DNA from: Gammaproteobacteria bacterium
Lineage (GTDB): Bacteria > Pseudomonadota > Gammaproteobacteria > SZUA-140
DNA length: 35,261 nt
Reading direction: 5' to 3'
NCBI GenBank assembly: GCA_020845975.1
Contig: JADLET010000186.1
Coordinates: 1-35,261 of the forward strand
The position numbers and the translations under genes were made by a program. The notes under the pieces are model-generated. The model was not told where the DNA came from and searched no databases. It saw only the letters and a list, made by a program, of their open reading frames with translations. Shown here one piece after another: positions 7,188 through 15,146 of the stretch; position 1 is the stretch's first letter, and every line of letters begins with the position of its first letter.

Positions 7188-7420
7188 ATTGGCAGCGGAG
7201 ATGGACCCTTTCAGAAGGTCAGGCTATATGGCATACGGTGCGCGCTAGTGTAGCAAGCCAGCCTTCCCCGCGAATAGAACCCGACTCAAATTGGCGGTGG
7301 TGAACAGCGTGGATAGCGCCCCCGCGCGGACGGTAACCCGGTGACCTTGGGCCGCGGATTGTGGGGGCAGGTCCCCGCCGGGGCCTGCTGCTGACTGATC
7401 GGGGCGGGTGCGCTGGCTCT

Positions 7421-8875
7421 TCAGTCAGCGTCCCGGCGTGTTGTCATGCGTGATTCAGGCACCGGTGCTGTCTCCTGACGAATCATCCGGCCCAGCGCCG
7501 CCAGCGCGGTCTCGATCCGGGTGTCCCACGCGCAGGCGCATGAGATCCGGATGTAGTTTCTGTACTTCTGCGTCGCCGAGAAGATCGGGCCCGGCGCGAT
7601 GCTGATCTTTTCCGTCAGTGCGCGGCGTGCCAGTTCAAAGCTGTCGATGTCCTTCGGAAGCTCGATCCAGATCACGAAGCCGCCCTCCGGCTGGGTGATC
7701 TTCGTGCCTTCCGGGAAGTGCCGCGTGACGGCGTCCACCATGCGGGTCACGGCGCGCGCGTAGTCGCCACGCACCTGGCGCAGGAAGCGCTCGTAGCCGC
7801 CGCTCTCCAGCAGGTCGGCGATGGCGAGCTGCGGGACGGTCGCGGTCGCGAGGTTGTTCACGTATTTGAGGTATTCGACGCGCTCCAGGTGCCTTCCCGG
7901 CGCGATCCAGCCGATGCGCAGGCCGGAGGAGAGTGTCTTGGAGAAGGAGGCGCAGTACAGCACGTCGGCGCCGGGGATGGCGCGGCAGACCGACGGGCGG
8001 CGCTGCGCGAAGCCGAGGTCGCCGTAGACATCGTCCTCGATGAGCGGGATGCCGCGCGCCTTGAGCAGCGCCACCAGTCTCCGCTTGTGCTCATCCGGCA
8101 TGCAGTAGCCGAGCGGGTTGCTGTAGTTCGGGACTGCCACGCAGGCCTTGACCGGCCAGCGCTCGAGCGCGAGTCCCAGCGCCTCCAGCGACAGGCCCGT
8201 GCGCGGGTGCGTCGGAATTTCCAGCGCCTCCAGTCCGAGCGAGTCGAGCGCCTGCAGCATGCCATAGAAGGTCGGCGACTCGATGGCGACGACGTCGCCG
8301 GGTTGGGTTACGGCGCGCAGCGCGAGGATCAGCGCCTCCTGGCAGCCGTTGGTGATCACCACTTCGTCCGGATCGACCGGGCAGCCGATCTCGGCCATGC
8401 GGCGCGCAATCTGCCGGCGCAGTTCGGGTGCGCCGGGCGGGAATTCATAGGCCATGATGCGCAGGCGCTGGCGGGCAGCGCGGGAGAGCGCGCGCTCGAT
8501 GGCGCGGGTGGGGAGATACGAAGGATCCGGCACGGCGGCGCCGAGCTGGATGATGCCCGGTGTGTTCGTGGCCTTGACCAGTTGCAGCACCAGTTCCTGC
8601 CCGGTGACCGGGCTCGGGCGTACGCGCGGGGCGGAGGCCTCGGGCTCGGCGACGCGAGGATGCGGCCGGGCGCGAACATAGAAGCCGGAGCGCTGCCGCG
8701 CCTCGATGTAACCGTCGTCTTCCAGTCGTCGGTAGGCGGCGACGGCGGTAGCGATACTGACGCCGCGCTGCGCGCTTAGTATGCGTACCCCCGGCATGCG
8801 GTCGCCGGGCCGGTACAGGCCCTGTTCGATGCGTTCGACGATCTCGCGCGCCAGCGAACTATATAGAGTGGCCAT
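7421..8875 (-). CDS. MocR-family regulator (GntR wHTH + class I aminotransferase fold)
   Basis: ATG 8875, after CCGGAG, gives 484 residues. Residues ~1-70 form a GntR winged helix: LYSSLAREIVERIEQGLYRPGDRMPGVRILSAQRGVS (shown here only as key parts LYRPGDRMPG, GVSIATAVAAYRRLEDDGYIEAR). Residues ~95-480 have the fold-type I PLP enzyme domain, with the PLP Lys313 in CASFSKTLSSGLRIGW, NYSNPLG near 250, and DDVYGDL near 281. MocR proteins use PLP as effector sensor; GabR, PdxR and DdlR are known examples. It is divergently transcribed from a class IV aminotransferase gene, the usual layout for its target. An array of repeated 10-mers lies in the shared promoter. The 24-residue N-terminal extension of the longer ORF is made of operator DNA and is rejected. 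Confidence 0.92.
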   Translation of the reverse strand: MATLYSSLAREIVERIEQGLYRPGDRMPGVRILSAQRGVSIATAVAAYRRLEDDGYIEARQRSGFYVRARPHPRVAEPEASAPRVRPSPVTGQELVLQLVKATNTPGIIQLGAAVPDPSYLPTRAIERALSRAARQRLRIMAYEFPPGAPELRRQIARRMAEIGCPVDPDEVVITNGCQEALILALRAVTQPGDVVAIESPTFYGMLQALDSLGLEALEIPTHPRTGLSLEALGLALERWPVKACVAVPNYSNPLGYCMPDEHKRRLVALLKARGIPLIEDDVYGDLGFAQRRPSVCRAIPGADVLYCASFSKTLSSGLRIGWIAPGRHLERVEYLKYVNNLATATVPQLAIADLLESGGYERFLRQVRGDYARAVTRMVDAVTRHFPEGTKITQPEGGFVIWIELPKDIDSFELARRALTEKISIAPGPIFSATQKYRNYIRISCACAWDTRIETALAALGRMIRQETAPVPESRMTTRRDAD

Positions 8876-8882
8876 TCCGGCT

Positions 8883-8971
8883 CCGGTACAGAAGCGCGTT
8901 TCTGTGACCGGTACAGAAGGCGATGTCTTGAATCTGTGCCGGTTCAATTAATGAAATTTTGTTCTGTACTG
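8883..8971. promoter_or_regulatory. MocR operator array, CCGGTACAGAA repeats
   Basis: Two identical 12-mers, CCGGTACAGAAG, lie at 8883-8894 and 8908-8919, 25 bp apart. The second also forms a dyad with TTCTGT at 8900-8905 (arms TTCTGT/ACAGAA, spacer 7, 8900-8918). Inverted versions follow: ATCTGTGCCGG at 8933-8943 (degenerate) and TTCTGTAC at 8962-8969. Several half sites on both strands in 90 bp between a MocR gene and its divergent neighbour make this a likely operator controlling both genes; GabR and relatives are known to bind direct repeats spaced over helical turns. Confidence 0.7.
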
Positions 8972-9022
8972 TCTCGCGGCGGCCCCGTAAAGTCAAGTCA
9001 CTGTTTCAGTGCGGGGGTAATC

Positions 9023-9892
9023 ATGTCGAGTCAGGCGGTGTGCTGGTTGGACGGGCGGATCGTGCCGGCGGCGGAGGCGACGGTGTCGGTGTTCGATCAT
9101 GGCCTGTTGTACGGTGACGGGGTGTTCGAGGGGGTCCGCTATTACCGGCGCACGGCCTTTCGTCTGGAGGAACACCTGGAGCGTCTCGCGCTGTCCGCGC
9201 GCGCGATCGCGCTTGCGCTGCCGTACACGATGGAACAACTCGCCGACGCGGTGCGCGAGACGATCGCCGCAAGCACGGCGGAGGACGGCTATCTGCGCGT
9301 GGTGATCACGCGCGGCGGCGGCGCGATGGGGCTTGATCCGCGCGGCTGTGCGCGGCCCACCGTATTCATCATCGCCTTGCAACTGCAACTGGCCGATGCC
9401 GCGAAGCGGCGTGACGGTTTGCGCGCGATCATCGCCGCGACGCGGCGCCTGCCGCCGGACGGACTCGATCCTCGCATCAAGAGCCTGAACTATCTCAATC
9501 ATGTGCTCGCGCGTATCGAGGCGAGCCACGCGGGCGCCGACGAGGCGATCCTGCTCAATGCGGCCGGGCGCGTGGCCGAGGGTACGGCGGACAATGTGTT
9601 CGTGGTGCGCAAGGGACGCATCCTGACGCCGCCGGCGGTGGAGGGCGCGCTCGAAGGCGTGACGCGCGGCGTCGTGTTCGAACTGGCGCACGCGGCCGGG
9701 ATCGAGGCCGTGGAGGCCCCGCTCGCGCCCTATGACCTCTACACGGCGGAGGAGTGTTTTCTCACCGGCACGGCGATGGAGCTGGCGCCGGTGGCGGAGA
9801 TCGATGGCCGGCGCATGACGGTCTGTCCCGGTCCGGTGTATCGCCGGCTGGAGCGGAATTTCCGCGCGCTCGTGCAAGGGGAGATGGGATGA
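9023..9892 (+). CDS. Class IV aminotransferase (branched-chain / D-amino-acid type)
   Basis: The 289-residue product starts at ATG 9023 (GCGGGGG upstream). It has the fold-type IV PLP signature: VFDHGLLYGDGVFEG (residues ~23-37), the PLP-binding Lys153 in DPRIKSLNYLNHVLAR, EGTADNVFVVRKGRILTPP near 196-215, and ECFLTGTAMELAPV near 253. This family contains IlvE (branched-chain amino acids), D-alanine transaminase and aminodeoxychorismate lyase. The motifs and length fit IlvE/Dat, but substrate cannot be settled by reading. It is preceded by the MocR operator array and followed after one base by the DinB-like gene, so it is probably MocR-controlled and the first gene of a two-gene operon. Confidence 0.88.
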   Translation: MSSQAVCWLDGRIVPAAEATVSVFDHGLLYGDGVFEGVRYYRRTAFRLEEHLERLALSARAIALALPYTMEQLADAVRETIAASTAEDGYLRVVITRGGGAMGLDPRGCARPTVFIIALQLQLADAAKRRDGLRAIIAATRRLPPDGLDPRIKSLNYLNHVLARIEASHAGADEAILLNAAGRVAEGTADNVFVVRKGRILTPPAVEGALEGVTRGVVFELAHAAGIEAVEAPLAPYDLYTAEECFLTGTAMELAPVAEIDGRRMTVCPGPVYRRLERNFRALVQGEMG

Positions 9893-9893
9893 G

Positions 9894-10406
9894 ATGACGA
9901 CGATCGGGATGTTCCGCCTGCAGGCGGATTACAATCGCTGGATCAACGGGCAGCTTTACGCCGTGTGCGCGGGTATCGACGACGCCGAGCGCAGGCGCGA
10001 TCTCGGCGCTTGCTTCCGCTCCATCCATGGCACGCTGAACCATATCCTGCTGGGTGACTGCGTGTGGCTGGGGCGCTTGCGGGGGCGGCCATTCCCCGCC
10101 ATCTCGCTCGGTCAGGAGCTGTACGCCGATTTCGATGAGCTGCGTGCGCGGCGCGCCGAGGCCGATGCGCTGCTTGCCGACTATGTGCACGATCTCGCGC
10201 CGGACGATTTGTCCGCTCCGGTGCGTTACACCAGCATTAGCAGCGGCCGGTCGAGCGCGTTGCCGCGCGGCGTGGTGCTGGCGCATCTGTTCAATCACCA
10301 GACGCATCATCGCGGACAGGTGACCGCCCTGATCAGCCGGCTGGGGCACGATTTAGGCGTGATGGACATGATCCGGATGCCAGGCATCGAACCGGTGGCG
10401 GCCTGA
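9894..10406 (+). CDS. DinB-family metal-binding protein
   Basis: The 170-residue protein starts at ATG 9894, one base after the preceding stop (TGA-G-ATG), so translational coupling is likely. It has the DinB/YfiT four-helix profile: an N-terminal helix with FRLQADYNRWINGQLY, a metal-ligand His in FRSIHGTLNHILLGDCVWL (residues ~43-61), and the C-terminal LFNHQTHHRGQVTALI (about 125-140) whose two His complete the triad. DinB-family proteins bind divalent metals; some are thiol transferases, others have no known role. Its coupling to a MocR-controlled aminotransferase suggests a metabolic role more than DNA repair. Confidence 0.85.
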   Translation: MTTIGMFRLQADYNRWINGQLYAVCAGIDDAERRRDLGACFRSIHGTLNHILLGDCVWLGRLRGRPFPAISLGQELYADFDELRARRAEADALLADYVHDLAPDDLSAPVRYTSISSGRSSALPRGVVLAHLFNHQTHHRGQVTALISRLGHDLGVMDMIRMPGIEPVAA

Positions 10407-10434
10407 GCGGCACCGCGGGGAGCGCCGGTCCGGG

Positions 10435-11217
10435 TTACCAGCGCACCTGGATGCCCACGGTTTCGGCGTCGACATAAGGGGCATAGGCGATGCCGTTGTT
10501 GTGGCGTTTTCTGTGCTGCTCGTCGACAAAGTCGGCGGTGTAGATGCCGAGCAGCGCGCCTCCCACGACATCCGATGTCCAGTGCTTGTTGTCCCGCGTG
10601 CGCGCGAAGGCGGTGGTTGTCGCCAGGCCGTAGAACAGCGCCTTGGTTCCGAGGGAAGGATGGTCGAGCGAATTCAGGAAGGAACGTGAGATGGCGAAGG
10701 CGAAACTGGTATGGCCGGACGGGAACGACTTGCCGTCCTTGAACCAGCCCGCCTCGTCGAGGGCGGAGTTGGGCCGGTCACGGTGGAACACCAGCTTTAG
10801 CGCGGTGGTGGAGATTGCCGCGTAGGCGCCGGCCTGGAACATGTTGTAGCCGGCGTTGAGGTATTCGTCGTCATTGTTCAGGTAGCCATAGCCGTATACG
10901 CCGAGCATGAATGGCGCGGCGAGATTCAGTGTGCCCCAGTTGTTGCCGAGGGTTGTCAGGCGATCATAGTAGCCTGGATGCTCCTCGGAGATCATTTCCC
11001 GCTTCCAGCTGTCATCGACGGATTCTGACAGGATCAGCAGGCCGCCGGTGATTGCGCCGAATTTCATCCAGTCCTGTCCATCCCAGCGGGCGGGCGCGCT
11101 CAGGTAATCGCCAAGGTCACTTATGAAGTAGGAGGGCTCGCTTGCGGGCGTCTGTGCCAGGCTGACCGCGGGAAGGAACCCGAGCCAGAAGATCCAGTGT
11201 CGGAAAGATTTTGTCAT
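10435..11217 (-). CDS. PAP2-family phosphatase, secreted or outer-envelope
   Basis: The 260-residue protein has a signal peptide (residues 1-22, LAQ cleavage region). The three phosphatidic-acid-phosphatase motifs are present and spaced as expected: KLVFHRDRP (residues ~141-149), FPSGHTSF (~167-174) and ARTRDNKHWTSD (~204-215), the last with Arg, nucleophile-type His and Asp. Members dephosphorylate lipid phosphates such as undecaprenyl-PP, PA or lipid A. Membrane helices between motifs are weaker than in integral PAP2 enzymes such as PgpB, so this may be the peripheral/periplasmic type. It is convergent with the DinB-like gene (28 bp gap) and divergent from the cytochrome b561 gene. Confidence 0.88.
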   Translation of the reverse strand: MTKSFRHWIFWLGFLPAVSLAQTPASEPSYFISDLGDYLSAPARWDGQDWMKFGAITGGLLILSESVDDSWKREMISEEHPGYYDRLTTLGNNWGTLNLAAPFMLGVYGYGYLNNDDEYLNAGYNMFQAGAYAAISTTALKLVFHRDRPNSALDEAGWFKDGKSFPSGHTSFAFAISRSFLNSLDHPSLGTKALFYGLATTTAFARTRDNKHWTSDVVGGALLGIYTADFVDEQHRKRHNNGIAYAPYVDAETVGIQVRW

Positions 11218-11330
11218 GGCAAGTTCAGGGCGAAATCGGAAGAAGGAGTCTGCGAGCCTGGCTCGGGGATGTCTTGTGTAATACCAGGCGGGGTCATATC
11301 TGCGATGGTATAAATGCTACCGGGTCATGC

Positions 11331-11359
11331 TTAATTAATACTTACGGACTGTTTATAAT
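11331..11359 (+). promoter_or_regulatory. Candidate sigma-70 promoter for the cytochrome b561 gene
   Basis: A perfect -10 hexamer TATAAT at 11354-11359 follows a weak -35-like TTAATT at 11331-11336 with a 17-bp spacer. The start codon lies about 90 bp downstream. The surrounding DNA is AT-rich compared with the flanking genes. The -35 match is poor, so another factor may assist. Confidence 0.45.
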
Positions 11360-11449
11360 CCGGGCGCGACGCAACATGGTCCGGATTAAGCCGGGCATAA
11401 GCCTTCGGCCGTATACTGCCTGGCTGGTTAATCACGCATTGGAGGTTTC

Positions 11450-12001
11450 ATGGGTTGGCGTAATACCGGGGATCGTTACGGATCGATGATCGTGGCGCTG
11501 CACTGGCTGATGCTGGTGCTGCTTGTCGCGGTGTACGCGAGCATCGAATTGCACGAGTTCTTTCCCAAGGGGAGCGATCCGCGTGAGGCGCTGAAGACCT
11601 GGCATTTCATGCTGGGGCTGTCCGTTCTCGTTATGGTGGCGCTGCGTGTGGCTGCGCGCCTGGGCAGCGGCCCTGTTCCGCGTATCGAACCCGCGGCTCC
11701 TCTTTTGCAACAGCGGATCGCCGGCCTGCTGCATATCGCGCTTTATGTGTTGATGATCGGCATGCCCGTGGCGGGCTGGCTGATCCTCAGCGCGAAAGGT
11801 GACCCCATTCCGTTCTTCGGGCTGGAGTTGCCACCATTGCTGGGCAAGGACAAGGAGCTGGCGAAGGCGATCAAGGAGATACACGAGGTCGGCGCCAACG
11901 CGGGGTATTTCCTGGTTGGTCTGCATGCCGCGGCCGGACTCTATCACCATTATTTCGCGCGCGACAACACCCTCACGCGCATACTGCCGCGCCGCGCCTG
12001 A
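11450..12001 (+). CDS. Cytochrome b561-family protein
   Basis: The 183-residue protein starts at ATG 11450 behind TTGGAGG. Four membrane helices are visible: about 12-30 (MIVALHWLMLVLLVAVYAS), 50-68 (WHFMLGLSVLVMVALRVA), 90-112 (LLHIALYVLMIGMPVAGWLI) and 150-168 (YFLVGLHAAAGLYHHYF). His residues in helices 1, 2 and 4 (HW in helix 1, WHF in helix 2, LHAAAGLYHH in helix 4) match the di-haem b561 pattern of CybB. Such proteins move electrons across the inner membrane to or from quinone. It is monocistronic, with a GC hairpin following at 12059. Confidence 0.9.
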   Translation: MGWRNTGDRYGSMIVALHWLMLVLLVAVYASIELHEFFPKGSDPREALKTWHFMLGLSVLVMVALRVAARLGSGPVPRIEPAAPLLQQRIAGLLHIALYVLMIGMPVAGWLILSAKGDPIPFFGLELPPLLGKDKELAKAIKEIHEVGANAGYFLVGLHAAAGLYHHYFARDNTLTRILPRRA

Positions 12002-12058
12002 TTCCTCAGAGAAAAGGTATTCACGTCTCTCTGTCTTTCAGCGGTTCGATGTTGCCGG

Positions 12059-12078
12059 GTCCCCGCACCGGCGGGGAC
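12059..12078 (+). terminator. GC-rich hairpin after cytochrome b561
   Basis: GTCCCCGC at 12059-12066 and GCGGGGAC at 12071-12078 form a perfect 8-bp stem with a 4-base loop, 58 bp after the cytochrome b561 stop. There is no U tract right after it. It lies between the convergent b561 and LpxR-like genes and may serve both. Confidence 0.45.
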
Positions 12079-12118
12079 GATGCCTGGTCTTTCGTCCATG
12101 AGCGATTGAGCCATGAGT

Positions 12119-13309
12119 CTATAAATCCCGACTCAGAATGACGCCACCCCAGATCAGGTTCCGGTGACCCTGTCCGTATTTTATTTCGGGGGTCTGGAAA
12201 CGGATCGCGTAGCTGAGCCGGTAATGTTCGCTCAGTTGCCAGGTGGCGCCCAGCCAGGCCTCGGCAATCGCATGCTCGATATCGTCGCTGTTGATCGTGT
12301 GGTTGCTGTCGCGGAACTGGCCCTGCAGAAATACGTTGTAGGCGCGTAACCGGATCTTGCCGCCCAGCCAGAAATAGAGTTCACGCGTGCAGTTCCGGAA
12401 GGATGTCCCGATCACCGGGGCCGGCTGCGACACATATTCGACACGGTCGGGGGTGAAACTCCACCAAGGCGTATTGATGCGTCCCCAGCGTATCGACAGC
12501 GAGGCGGCAACCTCGGTCTGGTAGCCGAGGCTCAGGTCGCGTCCCCATTTCACTTCGTATTCGCGTTCGTGCTGCGGGATGCTGAACGAAAGCAGGGATT
12601 GTCGCGCCCAGGCGACTCGCGCGGTGAGTTCACCGCCGTCCGAAACCTGATGTTCCCAGCCCTCCGGTACTTCGGGCAGGTCCAGTTCCTGGTGAATCCC
12701 GCGCTGGAGCGCGGCGGCCCAGTTCAAACCCAGTATCCCCAGGGTAACCGTCGTGGTGTCCACCGGTTCGAGCGGATGACCGATGCGCGTGAGGCTGTTG
12801 GAGAGAAAGGCCAGGCTTGCGTAGGGGCGGTCATCGAGGAGACCGGCTGCGGATTGTTAAGATCGTCCGGTGTGAACGCCAGCAGTCCGATCTGCTGGCT
12901 GTGCAGATTGAATTCCACGGCATCGTGTCGAAATAAAACCGGTTCGGCCCAGGCGGCCAGAGGATTCAGCGACCATGGCCACTCCGTCGTGCGACCGCCC
13001 GCGAGGGTGAAGGCGAGCCCGCCGGTGTAGTCATAGTCGTTGTCGGTCGGAAGCAGGGCGTCATTGTCGATGGCGAATGCCCAGCCACCGTTGTATCTTT
13101 CCCGCCCATTTTCATCAAGCGGCAGGCCATTCGGGGGCTGTTCTCCGGTGTGGATATTTCGTTCTGTGCGCGGAGCGGCGGGCTGGTAAACAGCAGGATG
13201 ATCAGACCGGCAGCAGGCCCGGCGACAGGGTGCGCGCGATTGTTTCGATACGGGCCCCGAGCGGGTGGAGGATGTACGCCACGTGACCGATAGACGCATG
13301 AACATCCAT
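12119..13309 (-). pseudogene. LpxR-family (DUF2219) lipid A deacylase-like gene, frameshifted
   Basis: Segments in different frames add up to one LpxR-family outer-membrane protein. A start with SD (ATG 13309, CGGAG) gives MDVHASIGHVAYILHPLG, ending at TGA 13202. A signal-like AAGLIILLFTSPPLRAQ lies in a second frame. The conserved start of the barrel, NGGWAFAIDNDALLP and YDYTGGLAF, is in a third. The DDRPYASLAFLSNSLTRIGHPLEP stretch (split at about 12846) and the rest to TAG 12119 are in another. The D-D-R-P-Y motif, GIHQEL, and EGWEHQ are family hallmarks. Likely shift sites are the five-G run at 13133-13137 and the codon before DDRPYA. LpxR removes 3'-acyl groups from lipid A in the outer membrane. 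The gene follows pgaD on the same strand. Confidence 0.7.
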
Positions 13310-13335
13310 TCGGTACTCCGAATGACATGCCGCTT

Positions 13336-13352
13336 ACGCTCTCTATGAGCGT
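13336..13352 (-). other. Hairpin between pgaD and the LpxR-like gene
   Basis: ACGCTC at 13336-13341 and GAGCGT at 13347-13352 form a perfect 6-bp stem with a 5-base loop, about 85 bp after the pgaD stop (minus strand). There is no T run, so it would be an attenuating or RNA-stabilising structure more than a strong terminator. Confidence 0.3.
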
Positions 13353-13435
13353 GGCGGCGGATTCACACAGGCACGGATACTTTAGGATGCGACGTGCAGG
13401 GCGTCAATTCAGGGAAACATCGGAAGAAGGCGGGG

Positions 13436-13882
13436 TCAGCCGACGCGGACGTCTTTCACCTTGCCGTCTTCGTCGTGTTCAATCACGACATGCTTGGCGT
13501 AACGGGCAAGGTCGAGTTGTTCCGTTCTGAGCGCGAAGAAGGATTGGATTTCATCCGCTGTGACGCTGGGTGAGGCGCGGCGTTTTTCCCGGCCGCGGAA
13601 ACGGATCTGGTTATACCAGGCCCAGCTGGAGAGGATGGCGCCCATGACCAGGATGACGACGGAGTAGAGGCCCAGCAGATCGAGCAGGGTGTCGAGTCCG
13701 CTGTTGACGATCATGGCCTGATAGAAGCGCTCGGCGCCGAACAGCCAGGCGAGCAGGCTGATGACCGGTATCCACAGGTAGAACCACAGTACCCAGAAAA
13801 AGAGCGTCAGGGCGGCGAAGGCGTAACGCTGCCGCAGGGTCTGCAGTTCAGGGTTTTCGATGATCAGGGGGCGCTTGCTCAT
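13436..13882 (-). CDS. pgaD: PgaD, PNAG synthase accessory membrane subunit
   Basis: The start ATG 13882 overlaps the pgaC stop (ATGA), giving 148 residues. The protein has two membrane helices (about 23-50, AFAALTLFFWVLWFYLWIPV, and 70-95, LLDLLGLYSVVILVMGAILS) with the WxWxxYNxxRFRGREKRR stretch after the second helix, then a cytoplasmic tail. This is the PgaD layout. In E. coli PgaD binds PgaC, and the pair forms the c-di-GMP-activated glycosyltransferase that polymerises poly-N-acetylglucosamine. The longer ORF to 14371 is antisense noise through pgaC. Position at the end of pgaABC confirms the call. Confidence 0.9.
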   Translation of the reverse strand: MSKRPLIIENPELQTLRQRYAFAALTLFFWVLWFYLWIPVISLLAWLFGAERFYQAMIVNSGLDTLLDLLGLYSVVILVMGAILSSWAWYNQIRFRGREKRRASPSVTADEIQSFFALRTEQLDLARYAKHVVIEHDEDGKVKDVRVG

Positions 13883-15144
13883 GGACGCAGTCCCCGATCC
13901 GGGCTGACCCAGGTGGCGCGTGTGCCGCTGCGCTTCCATATCGCGCGCGGGACGGCCACCACGGCGGTGAATACGCTGAGCACCCAGTACACCACGGGAT
14001 ACCAGATCATCCAGTAGTAAACCTTGCCGATGCCGCGCTCGAAGCGCGAGTCGACCAGCAGCGCGACGGCGAATTGCAGCATGCAGGTGATGCCCAGCAC
14101 CACGCCGCTCCAGGCCGGCAGCATGGTTTCCACGCGCAGGAAGGGCGGAAGCTCGATGAACCGGCCGAGGATGTAGAGCAGGATGGTGGCGACCATCAGG
14201 TAGGCCCAGACAACGCTGGTGAGGAATTCGAGGCAGACCATCCACATGCGGCGCTTGCGCCAGCCTGTCATCTGCGACAGGTATTTCAGGAACACCTCCA
14301 TGCCGCCCTGCGCCCAGCGCAGGCGCTGGCGCCACAGCCCGCGCAGGGTCTCGGGCATCAGAATCCAGCACAGCGCGTTGGGTTCGAAGCGGATGTCCCA
14401 GTGGTTGAGCTGCAGGTTCCAGCTGACATCGATGTCCTCGGTGACAATGTCGAGATTCCAGTAGCCGATGTTGTGCAGTGCGCTCTTGCGGAAGGCGGAG
14501 ACCACACCGGAGACCGTGAAGACACGGCCGTAGATGCGCTGGGCGCGCTTGATCATGCCGATGATGGCCGAGAATTCGCCGACCTGGATCTTGCCGAGCA
14601 GGGTGGAGCGTGTGCGTACGCGCGGATTCCCGGTGACGGCGCCGACGCGCGGGCCATTCACGAAGTGCTGCATGATCCAGCCGGTGGCGTACTGATCAAG
14701 CAGGGCATCGCCGTCGATGCAGACCAGGAACTCGTGGTTCGAGGCCGCGGCGCCCATTCTCAGGGCCATGGCCTTGCCCTGGTTGCTGGCCAGATGGATC
14801 ACGCGCATGCGCTGGTGCGTTTCCGCCAGGCGGTTGAGGATCTCGCCGGTATTGTCCTTGCTGCCATCATTGATGGCGATGATCTCGAAGTCCGGGTACT
14901 GCTGGTTCACCAGGTATTCGATGGTCTCCTCGATGTTTTCCGCCTCGTCATGGCACGGCACGAGGAAGGTCACCCCGGGGCTGGTCTCGAGTTTGGGCGG
15001 CTGATCGATATGCCGGCCTCCGACGAGCTCCCAGTGCGCGAAATAATAGAGGGCGCCGACCATCCATAGATAGGCCATGAAGAGGGGATAGTAGAACTCG
15101 AAGTCGAGTATCCCGCCGACCAGATGTGTCAGGAATTCCTCCAT
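13879..15144 (-). CDS. pgaC: PgaC, poly-N-acetylglucosamine synthase (GT2)
   Basis: ATG 15144 is 5 nt after GGAG and gives 421 residues; GTG 15150, overlapping the pgaB stop, is the alternative. It has an N-terminal membrane segment, then a processive family 2 glycosyltransferase domain: VPCHDEAENIEETIEYLV, IAINDGSKDNTGE, VCIDGDALLD (metal-binding DGD), VTEDIDVSWNLQL (catalytic-type ED) and QRLRWAQGG (QxxRW). Several C-terminal membrane helices follow (about 300-400). It polymerises UDP-GlcNAc into beta-1,6 chains at the inner membrane. It is translationally linked to pgaB (3 bp) and pgaD (4-bp overlap). Confidence 0.95.
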   Translation of the reverse strand: MEEFLTHLVGGILDFEFYYPLFMAYLWMVGALYYFAHWELVGGRHIDQPPKLETSPGVTFLVPCHDEAENIEETIEYLVNQQYPDFEIIAINDGSKDNTGEILNRLAETHQRMRVIHLASNQGKAMALRMGAAASNHEFLVCIDGDALLDQYATGWIMQHFVNGPRVGAVTGNPRVRTRSTLLGKIQVGEFSAIIGMIKRAQRIYGRVFTVSGVVSAFRKSALHNIGYWNLDIVTEDIDVSWNLQLNHWDIRFEPNALCWILMPETLRGLWRQRLRWAQGGMEVFLKYLSQMTGWRKRRMWMVCLEFLTSVVWAYLMVATILLYILGRFIELPPFLRVETMLPAWSGVVLGITCMLQFAVALLVDSRFERGIGKVYYWMIWYPVVYWVLSVFTAVVAVPRAIWKRSGTRATWVSPDRGLRP

Positions 15145-15146
15145 GC

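Noticed and set aside
5841-7253. 470-residue plus-strand ORF opposite the OpgB-like gene
   Set aside because: Mirror frame of a gene with clear catalytic motifs; its sequence is low-complexity, has no domain and no ribosome binding site. Expected in GC-rich coding DNA.
7350-7390. Intrinsic terminator GCAGGTCCCC...GGGGCCTGC downstream of mocR
   Set aside because: Imperfect stem and no U tract; too weak to list as a feature.
7718-8779. 353-residue plus-strand ORF opposite the MocR gene
   Set aside because: Antisense of a gene with clear HTH and PLP-domain motifs.
13202-13309. Independent 35-residue gene MDVHASIGHVAYILHPLG...
   Set aside because: It has a good ribosome binding site, but it more likely is the original N-terminus of the frameshifted LpxR-like gene, since the signal-like segment follows in the next frame.
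14074-15069. 331-residue plus-strand ORF opposite pgaC
   Set aside because: Antisense of a GT2 gene with all motifs.
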